This document shows positions 8,838 through 19,565 of a stretch of DNA of 64,000 bases, one piece after another. Source of the DNA: Bacteroidales bacterium. GTDB taxonomy: Bacteria; Bacteroidota; Bacteroidia; Bacteroidales; UBA932. The translations under genes were made by a program, and so were the position numbers. The DNA lies in assembly GCA_015060455.1 (NCBI GenBank), contig SUYM01000004.1, forward strand, positions 1 to 64,000, in the 5' to 3' direction. Position 1 is the first letter of the stretch. Each line of letters begins with the position of its first letter. The notes beneath the pieces are model-generated. The model did no database searches. It was given only the letters and a program-made list of their open reading frames with translations, and was not told where the DNA came from.

Positions 8838-10055
8838 ATGAAAAAGATACTTGCAGCATTAACAATCATCCTCCTGGCGCTCTCCTGCGCTCAGGCTCCC
8901 GTTCAGCAGCCTCTGGAAAACTCAGTCGTCTATGAAATGAATGTGCGCCAATATACTCCGGAAGGCACGTTCGCGGCGGCTCAGCAGCAACTCCCGCGTC
9001 TGAAAGACCTCGGAGTGGATATCGTATGGCTCATGCCTATCTATCCAATCGGAGTGGAAGGACGCAAGGGCACACTCGGCTCATACTACGCCATAAAGGA
9101 TTATTGTGACATAAATCCTGAGTTCGGAACTCTTGAAGACTTCGACAACTTCCTTGCTGAGGCGCACCGTCTCGGACTGCGTGTCGTGATTGACTGGGTG
9201 GCAAACCACACATCTCCTGATGCGAAATGGGCTACGGATGCTCCATCTTATTGGTATGAGCGTGATGCAGAGGGCAATCTGACATATACCGCTGACTGGT
9301 CAGACACGGCGAACCTCAATTACAACAACCCGGATATGTGTGCCGAGATGGCCCGCTCGATGCGTTTCTGGATGGAGCGCGGGGTCGATGGTTTCCGCTG
9401 CGACATGGCCTGCGAGGTTCCGCTCGAATTCTGGCAGAAGACCATAGCGGAACTCCGTGCAGACTATCCTGAAATGTACATGCTTGCAGAGGGCGAGGAA
9501 CCGCTTCTTCACACTCTTTCGGATTTTGATGCCTCATACTCATGGGAACTTCACCATCTGATGAACTCCATCGCCCGCGGAGAGAAGAATATCCCGGAAC
9601 TGCTTGAATATCTGGCAAAGGATGCTGAAAGACAGCCAGCCGATGCCTTCCGTCTCATGTTCACTTCCAATCACGACGAAAACTCATGGGCGGGAACAGA
9701 ATTCGAGAGAATGGGCGACGCAGCAAAGGTGATGGCAGTGCTCACCTTCACCCTCCCGGGCGGTCAGCCTCTCATCTACACCGGTCAGGAAATGGGTTGG
9801 AATCATAGATTCGCCTTTTTTGAGAAGGATCCTATCCCTTCATGGGAGGATAATGAATATACGGATTTCTACAAATGGCTCATCAAGACCCGCCATGACA
9901 ATCCTGCTCTGGCAGCGGGCGACAAGGGCGGTGTGTTTGAGGTGGTTTCGACCGAGGACAGCACCCTCGTATTCACCCGCACCCTTCCGGACAACAAGGT
10001 CACAGTCAAGGCGGAACTCAAAGCCCCATGGTCATACGATATCACCGCAGAGTAA
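8838..10055 (+). CDS. Small GH13 alpha-amylase-family lipoprotein
   Basis: At 405 residues this is a compact GH13 enzyme, essentially the barrel and a short C-terminal domain. It has VVIDWVANHTS (region I), GFRCDMA with nucleophile Asp189, LAEGE with acid/base Glu218, and NHDEN with Asp280. Lipobox ALSC gives a lipidated Cys about residue 17, followed by AQAPVQQP without acids, which suggests the periplasmic face. The start at 8838 follows the repeat tract with an A-rich leader. It would hydrolyse imported maltooligosaccharides; its substrate subfamily cannot be told from sequence alone. It is one of four GH13 genes in the locus. Confidence 0.88.
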   Translation: MKKILAALTIILLALSCAQAPVQQPLENSVVYEMNVRQYTPEGTFAAAQQQLPRLKDLGVDIVWLMPIYPIGVEGRKGTLGSYYAIKDYCDINPEFGTLEDFDNFLAEAHRLGLRVVIDWVANHTSPDAKWATDAPSYWYERDAEGNLTYTADWSDTANLNYNNPDMCAEMARSMRFWMERGVDGFRCDMACEVPLEFWQKTIAELRADYPEMYMLAEGEEPLLHTLSDFDASYSWELHHLMNSIARGEKNIPELLEYLAKDAERQPADAFRLMFTSNHDENSWAGTEFERMGDAAKVMAVLTFTLPGGQPLIYTGQEMGWNHRFAFFEKDPIPSWEDNEYTDFYKWLIKTRHDNPALAAGDKGGVFEVVSTEDSTLVFTRTLPDNKVTVKAELKAPWSYDITAE

Positions 10056-10064
10056 GCCGCTCAG

Positions 10065-10137
10065 TCATGTCGGGCGAAACCCTTTTGTCATGTCGAGCGC
10101 AACCCTTTTGTCATGTCGAGCGAAGTCGAGACATCTG
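10065..10137 (+). repeat. Family A repeat between two GH13 genes
   Basis: Three cores of the form GTCATGTCGRGCG are followed by the family ending GAAGTCGAGACATCTG, about 20 bp before the next start codon. Confidence 0.8.
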
Positions 10138-10156
10138 TAAACAATAAACAAAATAT

Positions 10157-12082
10157 ATGAACAAGACACTATCAATACTACTATCGATCATCCTTCTGGC
10201 CTCATGCGCCGCACCGTCATTCGACCCTGCAACAGTCGCAGATGCCTCGAAACAGCAGGTGACCCGCGTGGAGCCGCTTTCATGGTGGGTGGGCATGAAG
10301 ACCCCGCTCCAACTCTTAGTGCAGGGAGAAAATATCTCCGAGTATGCCGTATCCATCGAGGGCGGCGAGGGCGTGAAGGTGACAGGCACTCATAAGGCAG
10401 ACAGCCCGAACTACCTTTTTGTGGATGTGAAGATTGCCGACAACGCGCAGCCGGGCACATATTACATCGTCTTCAGCAAGGACGGCCAGTCCTTCAAATA
10501 CCCATACGAAATTGCAGCCCGCGCGGAAGGTTCGGCAGATCGCAAGAGTTTCACAACTGCCGACATGATATACCTCATCATGCCGGACCGCTTTGCCAAC
10601 GGTGACACCACAAACGACTCCACCGACGATACAGCCGATAAATATGCCCGTAATGAACTTTTCGGACGTCATGGAGGTGATATCCAGGGAATTATCAACA
10701 ACCTTGACTATATCGCAGACCTCGGTGCCACCGCCATCTGGTGCACACCTCTTCTTGAAGACAACCAGCCTGAACACTCATATCACGGCTATGCCTGCAC
10801 GGATTATTACCATATAGATTCCCGTTTCGGTGACAACAACCTCTTCAAGGAATATGTCCAGAAGGCACACGAGAAGGGCCTGAAAATAATCATGGACATC
10901 GTGCCTAACCATGCCGGCTCCGCTCACTGGTGGATGGAGGATACTCCTTTCAAGGACTGGTATCATGTGTTCGATACATACACAGGCTCAAATATCGCCT
11001 TCTCTACCAATATGGACCCGAATGCTTCGAAGAAGGACCTCTATATCCAGGAAAGCGGCTGGTTCGACAAGTCGATGGTCGATATGAACCTTGACAATCC
11101 GTATGTTCTCAACTATTTCAAGCAGTGGGCAATCTGGTGGATAGAATGGTCAGGACTTGACGGATTCCGTGTGGATACATATCCGTACAACGAGCGTCAG
11201 CCTATGTCGGAGTGGTGTGAGGCCATCATGAATGAATATCCGAACTTCAACATCGTCGGAGAGGTATGGACTGCATCTATTCCGCAACTCGCATATTGGC
11301 AGGGCGGCAATGCAAACAAGGACGGCTTCGACTCTCATCTGAAATCGGTCATGGACTTCCCGCTTCATGATGCCCTTCGCGCTGGTCTGAATGACGACTG
11401 GGGCGGCTGGGGCCAGGGAATGGTCCGTGTGTATGATGTCCTTTCACATGATTTCGTATATCATGACCTTTCCAATATGATGATCTTTGCCGGAAACCAT
11501 GATACAGACCGTCTGGGCGATGTGCTCCGCAAGAATCCTGACCGCGTGAAGATTGCTATGGCCATGATGGCGACAATGCGAGGCTTCCCGCAGATATTCG
11601 CAGGCGACGAACTGATGTTCACATCATGCGACCTGAGCATGGGACATGGCGGACTCCGCGTTGATTTCCCTGGCGGCTGGCCTGGCGACCAGATGAACCT
11701 CTTCACAGACGAAGGCAGACGCGAGGCGACAAAGAATACAGACGGCCTTACGGTACCGAAGGGTCAGGCAGCCGATCTTTATGACTATGTAAGTCATCTT
11801 TTCCAGTGGAGAAAGACCAAGGATGTCATCCACAACGGCAAGACCATGCATTTCATCACCCGCGACAACACATACGGATATTTCCGCTACGATGATGACG
11901 ATGTTGTTTTCGTATATGTGAATAACTCGAATGAGCCGAAGAACATTCCGTGGTCATACTATTCGGAGATATCGGACGGCCTGACAGGCGGAGTCAATGT
12001 GGTCACCGGCGAACCTTTCGAGGTCTCGGATGCCACCGTAGCGGACCCTCAGAGCGTGCTCATAGTTGAATATAAACGATAG
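10157..12082 (+). CDS. susA: SusA-like neopullulanase/cyclomaltodextrinase (GH13)
   Basis: This 641-residue lipoprotein has the SusA build: an N-terminal immunoglobulin-like cyclomaltodextrinase domain (about residues 30-125), then a GH13 barrel starting YLIMPDRFANGD. Catalytic candidates are Asp340 (GFRVD), Glu369 (VGEVW) and Asp449 (AGNHDTDR). SusA of Bacteroides thetaiotaomicron (617 residues, from memory) is a periplasmic enzyme that cuts imported maltooligosaccharides. Here a lipobox LLASC (Cys about 17) followed by AAPSFD suggests anchoring, probably on the periplasmic face. It is followed by the susB-like gene, the same susA-susB order as in the classical system. Confidence 0.88.
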   Translation: MNKTLSILLSIILLASCAAPSFDPATVADASKQQVTRVEPLSWWVGMKTPLQLLVQGENISEYAVSIEGGEGVKVTGTHKADSPNYLFVDVKIADNAQPGTYYIVFSKDGQSFKYPYEIAARAEGSADRKSFTTADMIYLIMPDRFANGDTTNDSTDDTADKYARNELFGRHGGDIQGIINNLDYIADLGATAIWCTPLLEDNQPEHSYHGYACTDYYHIDSRFGDNNLFKEYVQKAHEKGLKIIMDIVPNHAGSAHWWMEDTPFKDWYHVFDTYTGSNIAFSTNMDPNASKKDLYIQESGWFDKSMVDMNLDNPYVLNYFKQWAIWWIEWSGLDGFRVDTYPYNERQPMSEWCEAIMNEYPNFNIVGEVWTASIPQLAYWQGGNANKDGFDSHLKSVMDFPLHDALRAGLNDDWGGWGQGMVRVYDVLSHDFVYHDLSNMMIFAGNHDTDRLGDVLRKNPDRVKIAMAMMATMRGFPQIFAGDELMFTSCDLSMGHGGLRVDFPGGWPGDQMNLFTDEGRREATKNTDGLTVPKGQAADLYDYVSHLFQWRKTKDVIHNGKTMHFITRDNTYGYFRYDDDDVVFVYVNNSNEPKNIPWSYYSEISDGLTGGVNVVTGEPFEVSDATVADPQSVLIVEYKR

Positions 12083-12217
12083 AGATCCTCACGCTGCGCT
12101 CAGGATGACGTAACGTCACGTCATTCTTCCGCATTCGCTCCAGCGGCAAGCCGATGAGCGAGGAGCGAAGCAATGTTTAACTGTCATCCTGAGCGAGCGA
12201 AGCGAGTCGAAGAATCT
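12083..12217 (+). repeat. Family A repeat, inverted plus direct copies, between susA and susB
   Basis: An inverted copy (GATCCTCACGCTGCGCTCAG, 12084 on) is followed by degenerate sequence and then a direct copy ending GAGTCGAAGAATCTG at 12217. The pair could fold into a long hairpin. Confidence 0.8.
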
Positions 12218-12226
12218 GTAAACTAA

Positions 12227-14440
<2,214 letters not shown>

Positions 14441-14547
14441 TATTGAAATAATTACGTATCTTTACGCGCTTTTCGCCTTTGGGAAGATTTCCGCCCTCAA
14501 TCAGGCGGATTAAGGAAAATAGAAATATAAAATTCAAACATAACAAA

Positions 14548-14700
14548 ATGAACAGATTATTGACAACTACTGACCTTGCCCTCGGGGCGGGCAGTTACGC
14601 ATCTCCGAGAACAACAGTAACGGAGATTGTTGCAGAGGGAGTGCTCTGCCTTAGCGGTCCAAGTAATGAAGGATGGGGTGAAGAAAATCCGGATTGGTAA
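14548..14700 (+). CDS. 50-residue microprotein upstream of the fimbrillin/starch-binding lipoprotein
   Basis: ATG 14548 opens a short frame ending at TAA 14698-14700. The peptide has a variable N-terminus, then SYASPRTTVTEIVAEGVLC followed by LSGPSNEGW and an acidic end in DW. I recall similar short peptides (Tyr-x-Ser-Pro, an acidic Glu/Val stretch, LC-x-S, acidic Trp end) next to fimbrillin-like and Sus-type lipoprotein genes in Bacteroidales, with no known function. It lies 31 bp before the ATG of the lipoprotein and is probably in the same transcript. It has no signal peptide or membrane segment that I can see. Real translation is likely from the pattern but not proven. Confidence 0.6.
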   Translation: MNRLLTTTDLALGAGSYASPRTTVTEIVAEGVLCLSGPSNEGWGEENPDW

Positions 14701-14731
14701 CAGATGTTTAACTATTAAAACGAAGAAAATC

Positions 14732-16198
14732 ATGAAAAAGAATTTGTTTATGGTTGCAGCTGTTGCCCTCATGGCCATGGTATCATGCAACAAGGAAGAA
14801 ATAGGAAATAGCGGTGTACAGGCTGGTGCAGCATCTGATATCGTATTCTCGGCAGAACTCGAGCAGCCAGGCGCTCCCGCAGCAGAGCAGACTCCGGCAG
14901 AGGCTCAGACAAAGACATCTCTCGGTACAACAACTGGTGACGTTACGTCTGTCAATTGGGTTGCCGGTGACAAGGTCAAGATCAACGGTGTGGAGTTCTC
15001 TGCAACAGAGTCTGGCACAAGAACAGATTTCACCACATTATCGTCATTCAACGCGGCAGCAACATACTACGCAGTTTATCCTGCATCAGCAGCCGGCGCA
15101 TCAGACCTCTCAAAGGTGACAATTCCTGCTTCTCAGACGGGAACATTTGCCGAGGCAGCAATTTCAGTCGCTAAATCAGACACTGAGTCTCTCAAATTCA
15201 AGAACGTTGCTTCAATTGTGAAATTCCAGGTGCCGTCAGCATGCTCGGAGATAACAATCGAGTCAACCGCCAACCTCGCAGGAACATTCAATGTGACATT
15301 TAACGGCGAGACACCATCTGTCGGCTCAGTATCAAACGGCTCAAAGAAGATCACCCTCTCAGGTTCATTTGCAGCAGGTACAGACTACTATGTTGCAGTG
15401 CTTCCAGGTTCGCATAAATTCACGATCCGCATCGGCGGTTACCTCTCAAAGGCATCAACTAAGACAGTTACCACCAAGCGTGCGACGTTCTCAAATCTTC
15501 AGACTCTTCCTGCACTGGAGGCAAGTGATTATGCCTTAGTAGGTGCTCACACGGGTTGGGGATTCAGTAATTTAACAGTATTGTACAAAGATGTAGATGG
15601 TTTCGCGGCTTATAATCTTTCAGGGTTATCGGAGTTCAAGGTTGTGAATAAGACTGCTACAGGATGGGATTCCTCAGTAAAAACAAATAAAGGAGTCGGA
15701 ACAACAATCGATGCAAGTGGTATAACTGAAATGTCTCTTTCGGACAATTCAAACAATATAAAGGTCGTAAGTTCTTCGGTATCGTATGATATTATTGTAA
15801 AAACAGATTTGTCTAAAATCACAGTTCAGGAGTCAGAACTTTCTGGAGATGCAACTATATATTCTATCACCGGTTCTAATGGTAACTGGGATAGTGATAT
15901 TGTTTTCTTAACTACAAAGACCAATAATGTTATTGTAGCAAAGAATGTTACAATCAAGACTGATGTAGGTGTTAAGATACGACAGGATAAAGAATGGACA
16001 GATTCTTGGTCATGTGACTGGAAAGCGCTGAAGGTAAATACTAAGATGGATTGTCGGAAAGGATACGACTGTAACATGTTGTTTGCAGATGGTAGTTCAG
16101 ATTGGAATAAAAATTATGACATATATGTTCAGTTGTCTTCTAACGCTCCATCTAAGTTTATAATTGTGACAGCAGGTAGCAACGCTCCAACTTTCTAA
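14732..16198 (+). CDS. Surface lipoprotein: fimbrillin-like N-terminus with starch-binding-like C-terminal modules
   Basis: ATG 14732 gives 488 residues with lipobox MVSC (Cys19) followed by NKEE, an acidic surface-export-like signal. Residues about 45-260 follow the fimbrillin-like pattern: TKTSLGTTTGDVTSVNW, GDKVKINGVEF, YYAVYPASA, the Lys-Val-Thr-Ile-Pro-Ala-Ser-Gln strand, LKFKNVASIVKFQVP, AAGTDYYVAVLPG. From about 270 on (DYALVGAHTGWGFSNLTVLY) it resembles the last module of the amylase at 1375-1755 and SusE/SusF-type starch-binding modules, with a second related part (ITGSNGNWDSDIVFL) near residue 385. In this locus it takes the place of SusE/SusF. A frame upstream of the ATG is open, but it overlaps the microprotein and has no signal peptide. 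Confidence 0.82.
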   Translation: MKKNLFMVAAVALMAMVSCNKEEIGNSGVQAGAASDIVFSAELEQPGAPAAEQTPAEAQTKTSLGTTTGDVTSVNWVAGDKVKINGVEFSATESGTRTDFTTLSSFNAAATYYAVYPASAAGASDLSKVTIPASQTGTFAEAAISVAKSDTESLKFKNVASIVKFQVPSACSEITIESTANLAGTFNVTFNGETPSVGSVSNGSKKITLSGSFAAGTDYYVAVLPGSHKFTIRIGGYLSKASTKTVTTKRATFSNLQTLPALEASDYALVGAHTGWGFSNLTVLYKDVDGFAAYNLSGLSEFKVVNKTATGWDSSVKTNKGVGTTIDASGITEMSLSDNSNNIKVVSSSVSYDIIVKTDLSKITVQESELSGDATIYSITGSNGNWDSDIVFLTTKTNNVIVAKNVTIKTDVGVKIRQDKEWTDSWSCDWKALKVNTKMDCRKGYDCNMLFADGSSDWNKNYDIYVQLSSNAPSKFIIVTAGSNAPTF

Positions 16199-16228
16199 TA
16201 TTTTCTCAACGGAAAATTTAGGCTTTTC

Positions 16229-16266
16229 AAGAGGGTGACATCCAAAGTCGCCCTCTTTTCGTTTTT
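16229..16266 (+). terminator. Intrinsic terminator of the starch locus
   Basis: An 11-bp stem with one G-T pair (AAGAGGGTGAC against GTCGCCCTCTT), a 7-nt loop and a T-rich tail lies 30 bp after the last stop codon of the locus. Confidence 0.8.
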
Positions 16267-16301
16267 ACCCACCCCCCCGAAAACGTCAAAAAAGAAAAAA
16301 C

Positions 16302-16440
16302 AATGATTATCCGTTATCAGTGCAGTAAACTGTTCGCGCTTCCTACCTGCTCCGTCCGTAAAACAGGCAAAATTACGGACGGAGTATGCATTTAGATGCC
16401 TTGCATCCGTAAAACGGGCCTGATCACGGACGGAGCAAAC
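16302..16440 (+). repeat. Family C repeat, two palindromic units with an 81-bp segment shared with 63781-63861
   Basis: The first 81 bases match 63781-63861 with a single difference. It contains two units, CGTCCGTAAAACAGGC...TTACGGACG (from 16353) and CATCCGTAAAACGGGCC...TCACGGACG (from 16404), exactly 51 bp apart. Each can form a hairpin. Confidence 0.85.
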
Positions 16441-16784
16441 AAAATTGATGTGCGCACTCAGGACCCAGCACGAAGCATGCGAGCGAGCCCCTCAGGTATC
16501 GCTCGCGAACCTGCTTCGAGCAGGCGGAGATCATTTATTCCGCCTGCGGTGCTGCGCTGATATCACCAGCATCAGAAATCCCGTACAGCAGCAACTGCAT
16601 TTTTGCGGATAGTCAGAAAATAAACTAAGAAATAGAAATTTAATTTTGCCAGCGGGCAGGAAACCCTTGGAAATCCCCTTGACAAAAACTAATTTTGCGG
16701 GAGATGAGGGGGATAATGAACCGTTGGGAAAGATGTCGGGTTGGCTTGCCTCTTGATAAGATAGAACCATTAAAGTGATATGAT
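16441..16784. other. Intergenic stretch without a recognised gene
   Basis: It holds a GC-rich part with short inverted repeats around 16475-16550 and an AT-rich part. One frame is open from 16613 to 16756 without an initiation codon and could be a gene remnant, but I recognise no family. No convincing promoter was seen. Confidence 0.4.
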
Positions 16785-17024
16785 ATGGATATTTTGAAAA
16801 TAAAAAGGGCGCAATACCTGGATGGATATCGAGTGAAGTTGTGGTTTAGTAATGGGGACATTAAAATTGCGAACCTTTCGGAGTCGTTTGATGGCCCAAT
16901 CTTCGAACCCTTGAAAAATCTCTCGTATTTTAAGAATTTTACGGTCAGATACAACACAATAGAATGGGAGAATGGCGCGGACTATGCGCCGGAATATCTA
17001 TACGAAATCAGCGAACCTGCATAA
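16785..17024 (+). CDS. DUF2442 domain protein
   Basis: This 79-residue protein fits the DUF2442 pattern: VKLWFSNGDIKIANLSES, a middle LKNLSYFKNFTVRYNTIEW, and the end GADYAPEYLYE, like the family's Trp-x-x-Gly-x-Asp-x-x-Pro-Glu-x-Leu-Tyr. The function of the family is unknown. Members are often found next to a DUF4160 gene in toxin-antitoxin-like pairs; no DUF4160 gene is present here, though the stretch just upstream contains a stop-free remnant without a start. It is monocistronic, with a strong terminator 9 bp after the stop. Confidence 0.75.
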   Translation: MDILKIKRAQYLDGYRVKLWFSNGDIKIANLSESFDGPIFEPLKNLSYFKNFTVRYNTIEWENGADYAPEYLYEISEPA

Positions 17025-17033
17025 TTCACTTTC

Positions 17034-17063
17034 AACAGCACCGGAACCCCGGTGCTGTTTTTT
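17034..17063 (+). terminator. Intrinsic terminator after the DUF2442 gene
   Basis: A perfect 11-bp stem (AACAGCACCGG against CCGGTGCTGTT), a 4-nt loop and six T make a strong intrinsic terminator. Confidence 0.9.
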
Positions 17064-17198
17064 ATACCCCACCCGATCTCGCGCCACCAATAGTGCCGGT
17101 ACTACATGAAATCCCGCTTTTTGTGTACTGCCGGTCGCGGGAATCAGCATTTTGGTAAGAGACTTGCACTACTCATGGAGGAACTAAACGGAAGCAAT

Positions 17199-17804
17199 AT
17201 GAAAACATTGATTGTATATTATCATCCTCATGAGGGGAGTTTCTGCAGTGCGATCAGAGATGCTGTGGAGGCCGGACTGCACAAGGGAGGCCATGAATGC
17301 AAGACGATAGACCTTGACAAGGCGGGATTTGATCCGGTGATGCGCGAGAAGGACCTGGCCGCTTTCGTCGCTGCCGGGCGTATGGGTGAAGACGGGCTGG
17401 ACGGAGTGGATCCGATTGTACTGAGGTTCATGAAGAAACTTCGCTGGGCTGAACGCATCATGATGATATTCCCTATATGGTGGATGACTATGCCGGCAAT
17501 GGTGAAGGGATTCATAGACAAGGTCATATTCCCGGGCATTGTCTATAAGATGGAGAACGGCAGACTTGTATCGCAACTCTCATCTCTCAAAGACATTATT
17601 GTCATCACCACAATGAACACCCCTTCCGATGTCTATAAGGATATCTTCGGCAATTCGCTCGAAGGCTCCCTCATAAAGGGAACATTCAACCAGATAGGCA
17701 TCCACGACACCAGATGGATAAGTCTGAATATGGTCAAGCAGGTCGGCGACGAAAAACGCTGGCTCTGGCTTGACGAGATAGAAAAAGAATTTGCCGCATC
17801 ATGA
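17199..17804 (+). CDS. Flavodoxin-fold NAD(P)H oxidoreductase
   Basis: From ATG 17199 it is a 201-residue Flavodoxin_2-family protein (NQO1/MdaB/KefF group). It begins MKTLIVYYHPHEGSFCSAI, the flavin-phosphate loop, followed by IDLDKAGFDPVM, and has the typical FPIWWMTMPAMVKGFIDKV near residue 88. It probably reduces quinones or related electrophiles with an FMN or FAD cofactor. Upstream in-frame ATGs (17106, 17175) would add a tail with no family similarity, so the internal ATG is preferred. The next gene is convergent, starting at 17841 on the other strand. Confidence 0.85.
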   Translation: MKTLIVYYHPHEGSFCSAIRDAVEAGLHKGGHECKTIDLDKAGFDPVMREKDLAAFVAAGRMGEDGLDGVDPIVLRFMKKLRWAERIMMIFPIWWMTMPAMVKGFIDKVIFPGIVYKMENGRLVSQLSSLKDIIVITTMNTPSDVYKDIFGNSLEGSLIKGTFNQIGIHDTRWISLNMVKQVGDEKRWLWLDEIEKEFAAS

Positions 17805-17840
17805 ATATATGGTGCGGCATAATCATTCTGTTATAATCAG

Positions 17841-19547
17841 TTACAGCGTCTGACCTGCAATGAACTCCCTCAGGATCGAGGTCGGCGGGATGGCCGCTAT
17901 CTCGGCAGGGGAAAGGGCCACGATATAGTCCAGGAACTTGAGCATGCGGGAGGCCTCGCAGAAGGCAGGCGATGTCGGCGGAATGCGTCTCAAGAGCGGT
18001 TCGGCATAGTATTTCAATACCGGCAACTCGAATATGTGAGCCGAATTGAAGACCGCGTCGGCGTATTCCTGGAACGGGAATATATTCCTATTCTCGCCGC
18101 GTCGTACGCTCTGCCACCTCATTATGGTATCCTCCGGAACTACGCCACGCACCCTGTTGTCCCGTATCATGCGGCGCAGCATCCTGTTGTCCGATGTGGA
18201 GATGTTGTTGTTCTCGTCAATCGAAAGCGAGGTCAGCGCAGAGGCATATACCCGGAATACTTTTGAACTGTCAACACTCGGAATCATGGCCGGGTTGAGC
18301 GCGTGGATGCCTTCCATTATAAGAATATCCTTGTCGTGCAACTGCATTGTATGCCCGCCGAAATATCTCTTTCCCTCCTTGAAATCGAAACGCGGAAGTT
18401 CGACCTCCTTTCCGTCAAGAAGTGCGTTGAGTTGCTGCCCGAGGAAATCCAGATCCATGGCCTCCAAGGCTTCAAAATCATATTCCCCGTTTGCATCGAG
18501 AGGAGTCAGGTGCCTATCGACAAAATAGTTGTCAAGTTCGATGACCTTTGGATTCAGACCGAGAATGCGGCATTGGAGAGCAAGCCTTTTTGAGGTCGAG
18601 GTCTTTCCGCTGCTTGACGGTCCTGCGATGAATACAATTTTTACAGAACCCCGCCGCTCGTATATCTGGTTGGCGATTTCGGCATATTTCCTTTCGTGGA
18701 GAGCCTCGGACAGGTTTATGAAATCCACGATTTTCCCTGAGCGCACAAGGGCGTTCAACGTTCCGACACCGCGTACCCCCATCACGGCACACCAGTCCGA
18801 ATGTTCATTGAGGGCGCTTGCAATCTTGGACTGTCTTTTCATCGGCAGAGTCTTTCCCGGCTCTCCGTCCATAGGATATTGCAGACAGAATCCCTCGTTG
18901 AATCCCATCAGGTCGAAAGTTCCTAAGAGACCTGTGGAAGGAACCAGCGGCCCGTAAAACGTATCTGCTTGTCCGTCAAGGAAATATACATTATAATTGA
19001 AGCGGCCTATGCTTTTGAGCAGGTTGACCTTCTCCTTCTGTCCGTTCTTGCTGAAAAGTCTGCAGCACTCCTCCAAAGACAGCATCTTCTTTCCGAACGG
19101 CAGGTCAGCCTCCACCATGGCGCGCATGCGGAGTTCGATCTGCTCGATCTGCTCATCAGTGATGAAGTATCTGCGTGGCCTTCCGTCCTCACCCGGCTCG
19201 GTTTCGCGGATCTCGCAGTAAAGTCCGCTCGGGAGAGCATAGTCTATTGCCAGAATCTTGTCAGGAAACATTTCGCGCACTACATTCTGCAGCACGAAGC
19301 AAAGAGAACGGATATATGTGCGCCTTCCGTCAGGGTGGTCATAGCCGATGAAGCGGACGTTGTGAGGATTGATGATCTTGTAGTCCAAGGATTTGAGTTT
19401 ATTGTCCACCAATGCGGCCAGCACAGGCAGACCGCTCTCCAGTCTTGCACCCGGGCACACTTGTCCGGCAAGTTCGTTCAAGGTGCAGCCCATGTCCACC
19501 TTTACATAATTCTGCGTGTTCTCGCAATAGATTCTGATTTCTTCCAT
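17841..19547 (-). CDS. TGS-type nucleoside (uridine-kinase-like) kinase
   Basis: This 568-residue protein has an N-terminal TGS/ThrRS-like region (to about residue 200) followed by a P-loop kinase domain with GPSSSGKTS at 309-317, ELDNYFVDR, PRFDF and ILIMEGIHALNP, as in uridine kinases. It is of the common Bacteroidetes type annotated as nucleoside kinase; the exact nucleoside acceptor is not established from sequence. It is the last gene of a leftward group mbl-uvrA-kinase, starting 18 bp after uvrA ends. Length and domain order are complete. Confidence 0.88.
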   Translation of the reverse strand: MEEIRIYCENTQNYVKVDMGCTLNELAGQVCPGARLESGLPVLAALVDNKLKSLDYKIINPHNVRFIGYDHPDGRRTYIRSLCFVLQNVVREMFPDKILAIDYALPSGLYCEIRETEPGEDGRPRRYFITDEQIEQIELRMRAMVEADLPFGKKMLSLEECCRLFSKNGQKEKVNLLKSIGRFNYNVYFLDGQADTFYGPLVPSTGLLGTFDLMGFNEGFCLQYPMDGEPGKTLPMKRQSKIASALNEHSDWCAVMGVRGVGTLNALVRSGKIVDFINLSEALHERKYAEIANQIYERRGSVKIVFIAGPSSSGKTSTSKRLALQCRILGLNPKVIELDNYFVDRHLTPLDANGEYDFEALEAMDLDFLGQQLNALLDGKEVELPRFDFKEGKRYFGGHTMQLHDKDILIMEGIHALNPAMIPSVDSSKVFRVYASALTSLSIDENNNISTSDNRMLRRMIRDNRVRGVVPEDTIMRWQSVRRGENRNIFPFQEYADAVFNSAHIFELPVLKYYAEPLLRRIPPTSPAFCEASRMLKFLDYIVALSPAEIAAIPPTSILREFIAGQTL

Positions 19548-19565
19548 ATCTTAAGATTTCTCAAC

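Noticed and set aside
16613..16756. An open plus-strand frame (containing NLILPAGRKPLEIPLTKTNF) upstream of the DUF2442 gene
   Set aside because: It has no usable start codon, and no family is recognised. It may be a remnant of a partner gene, but the evidence is too thin for a feature.
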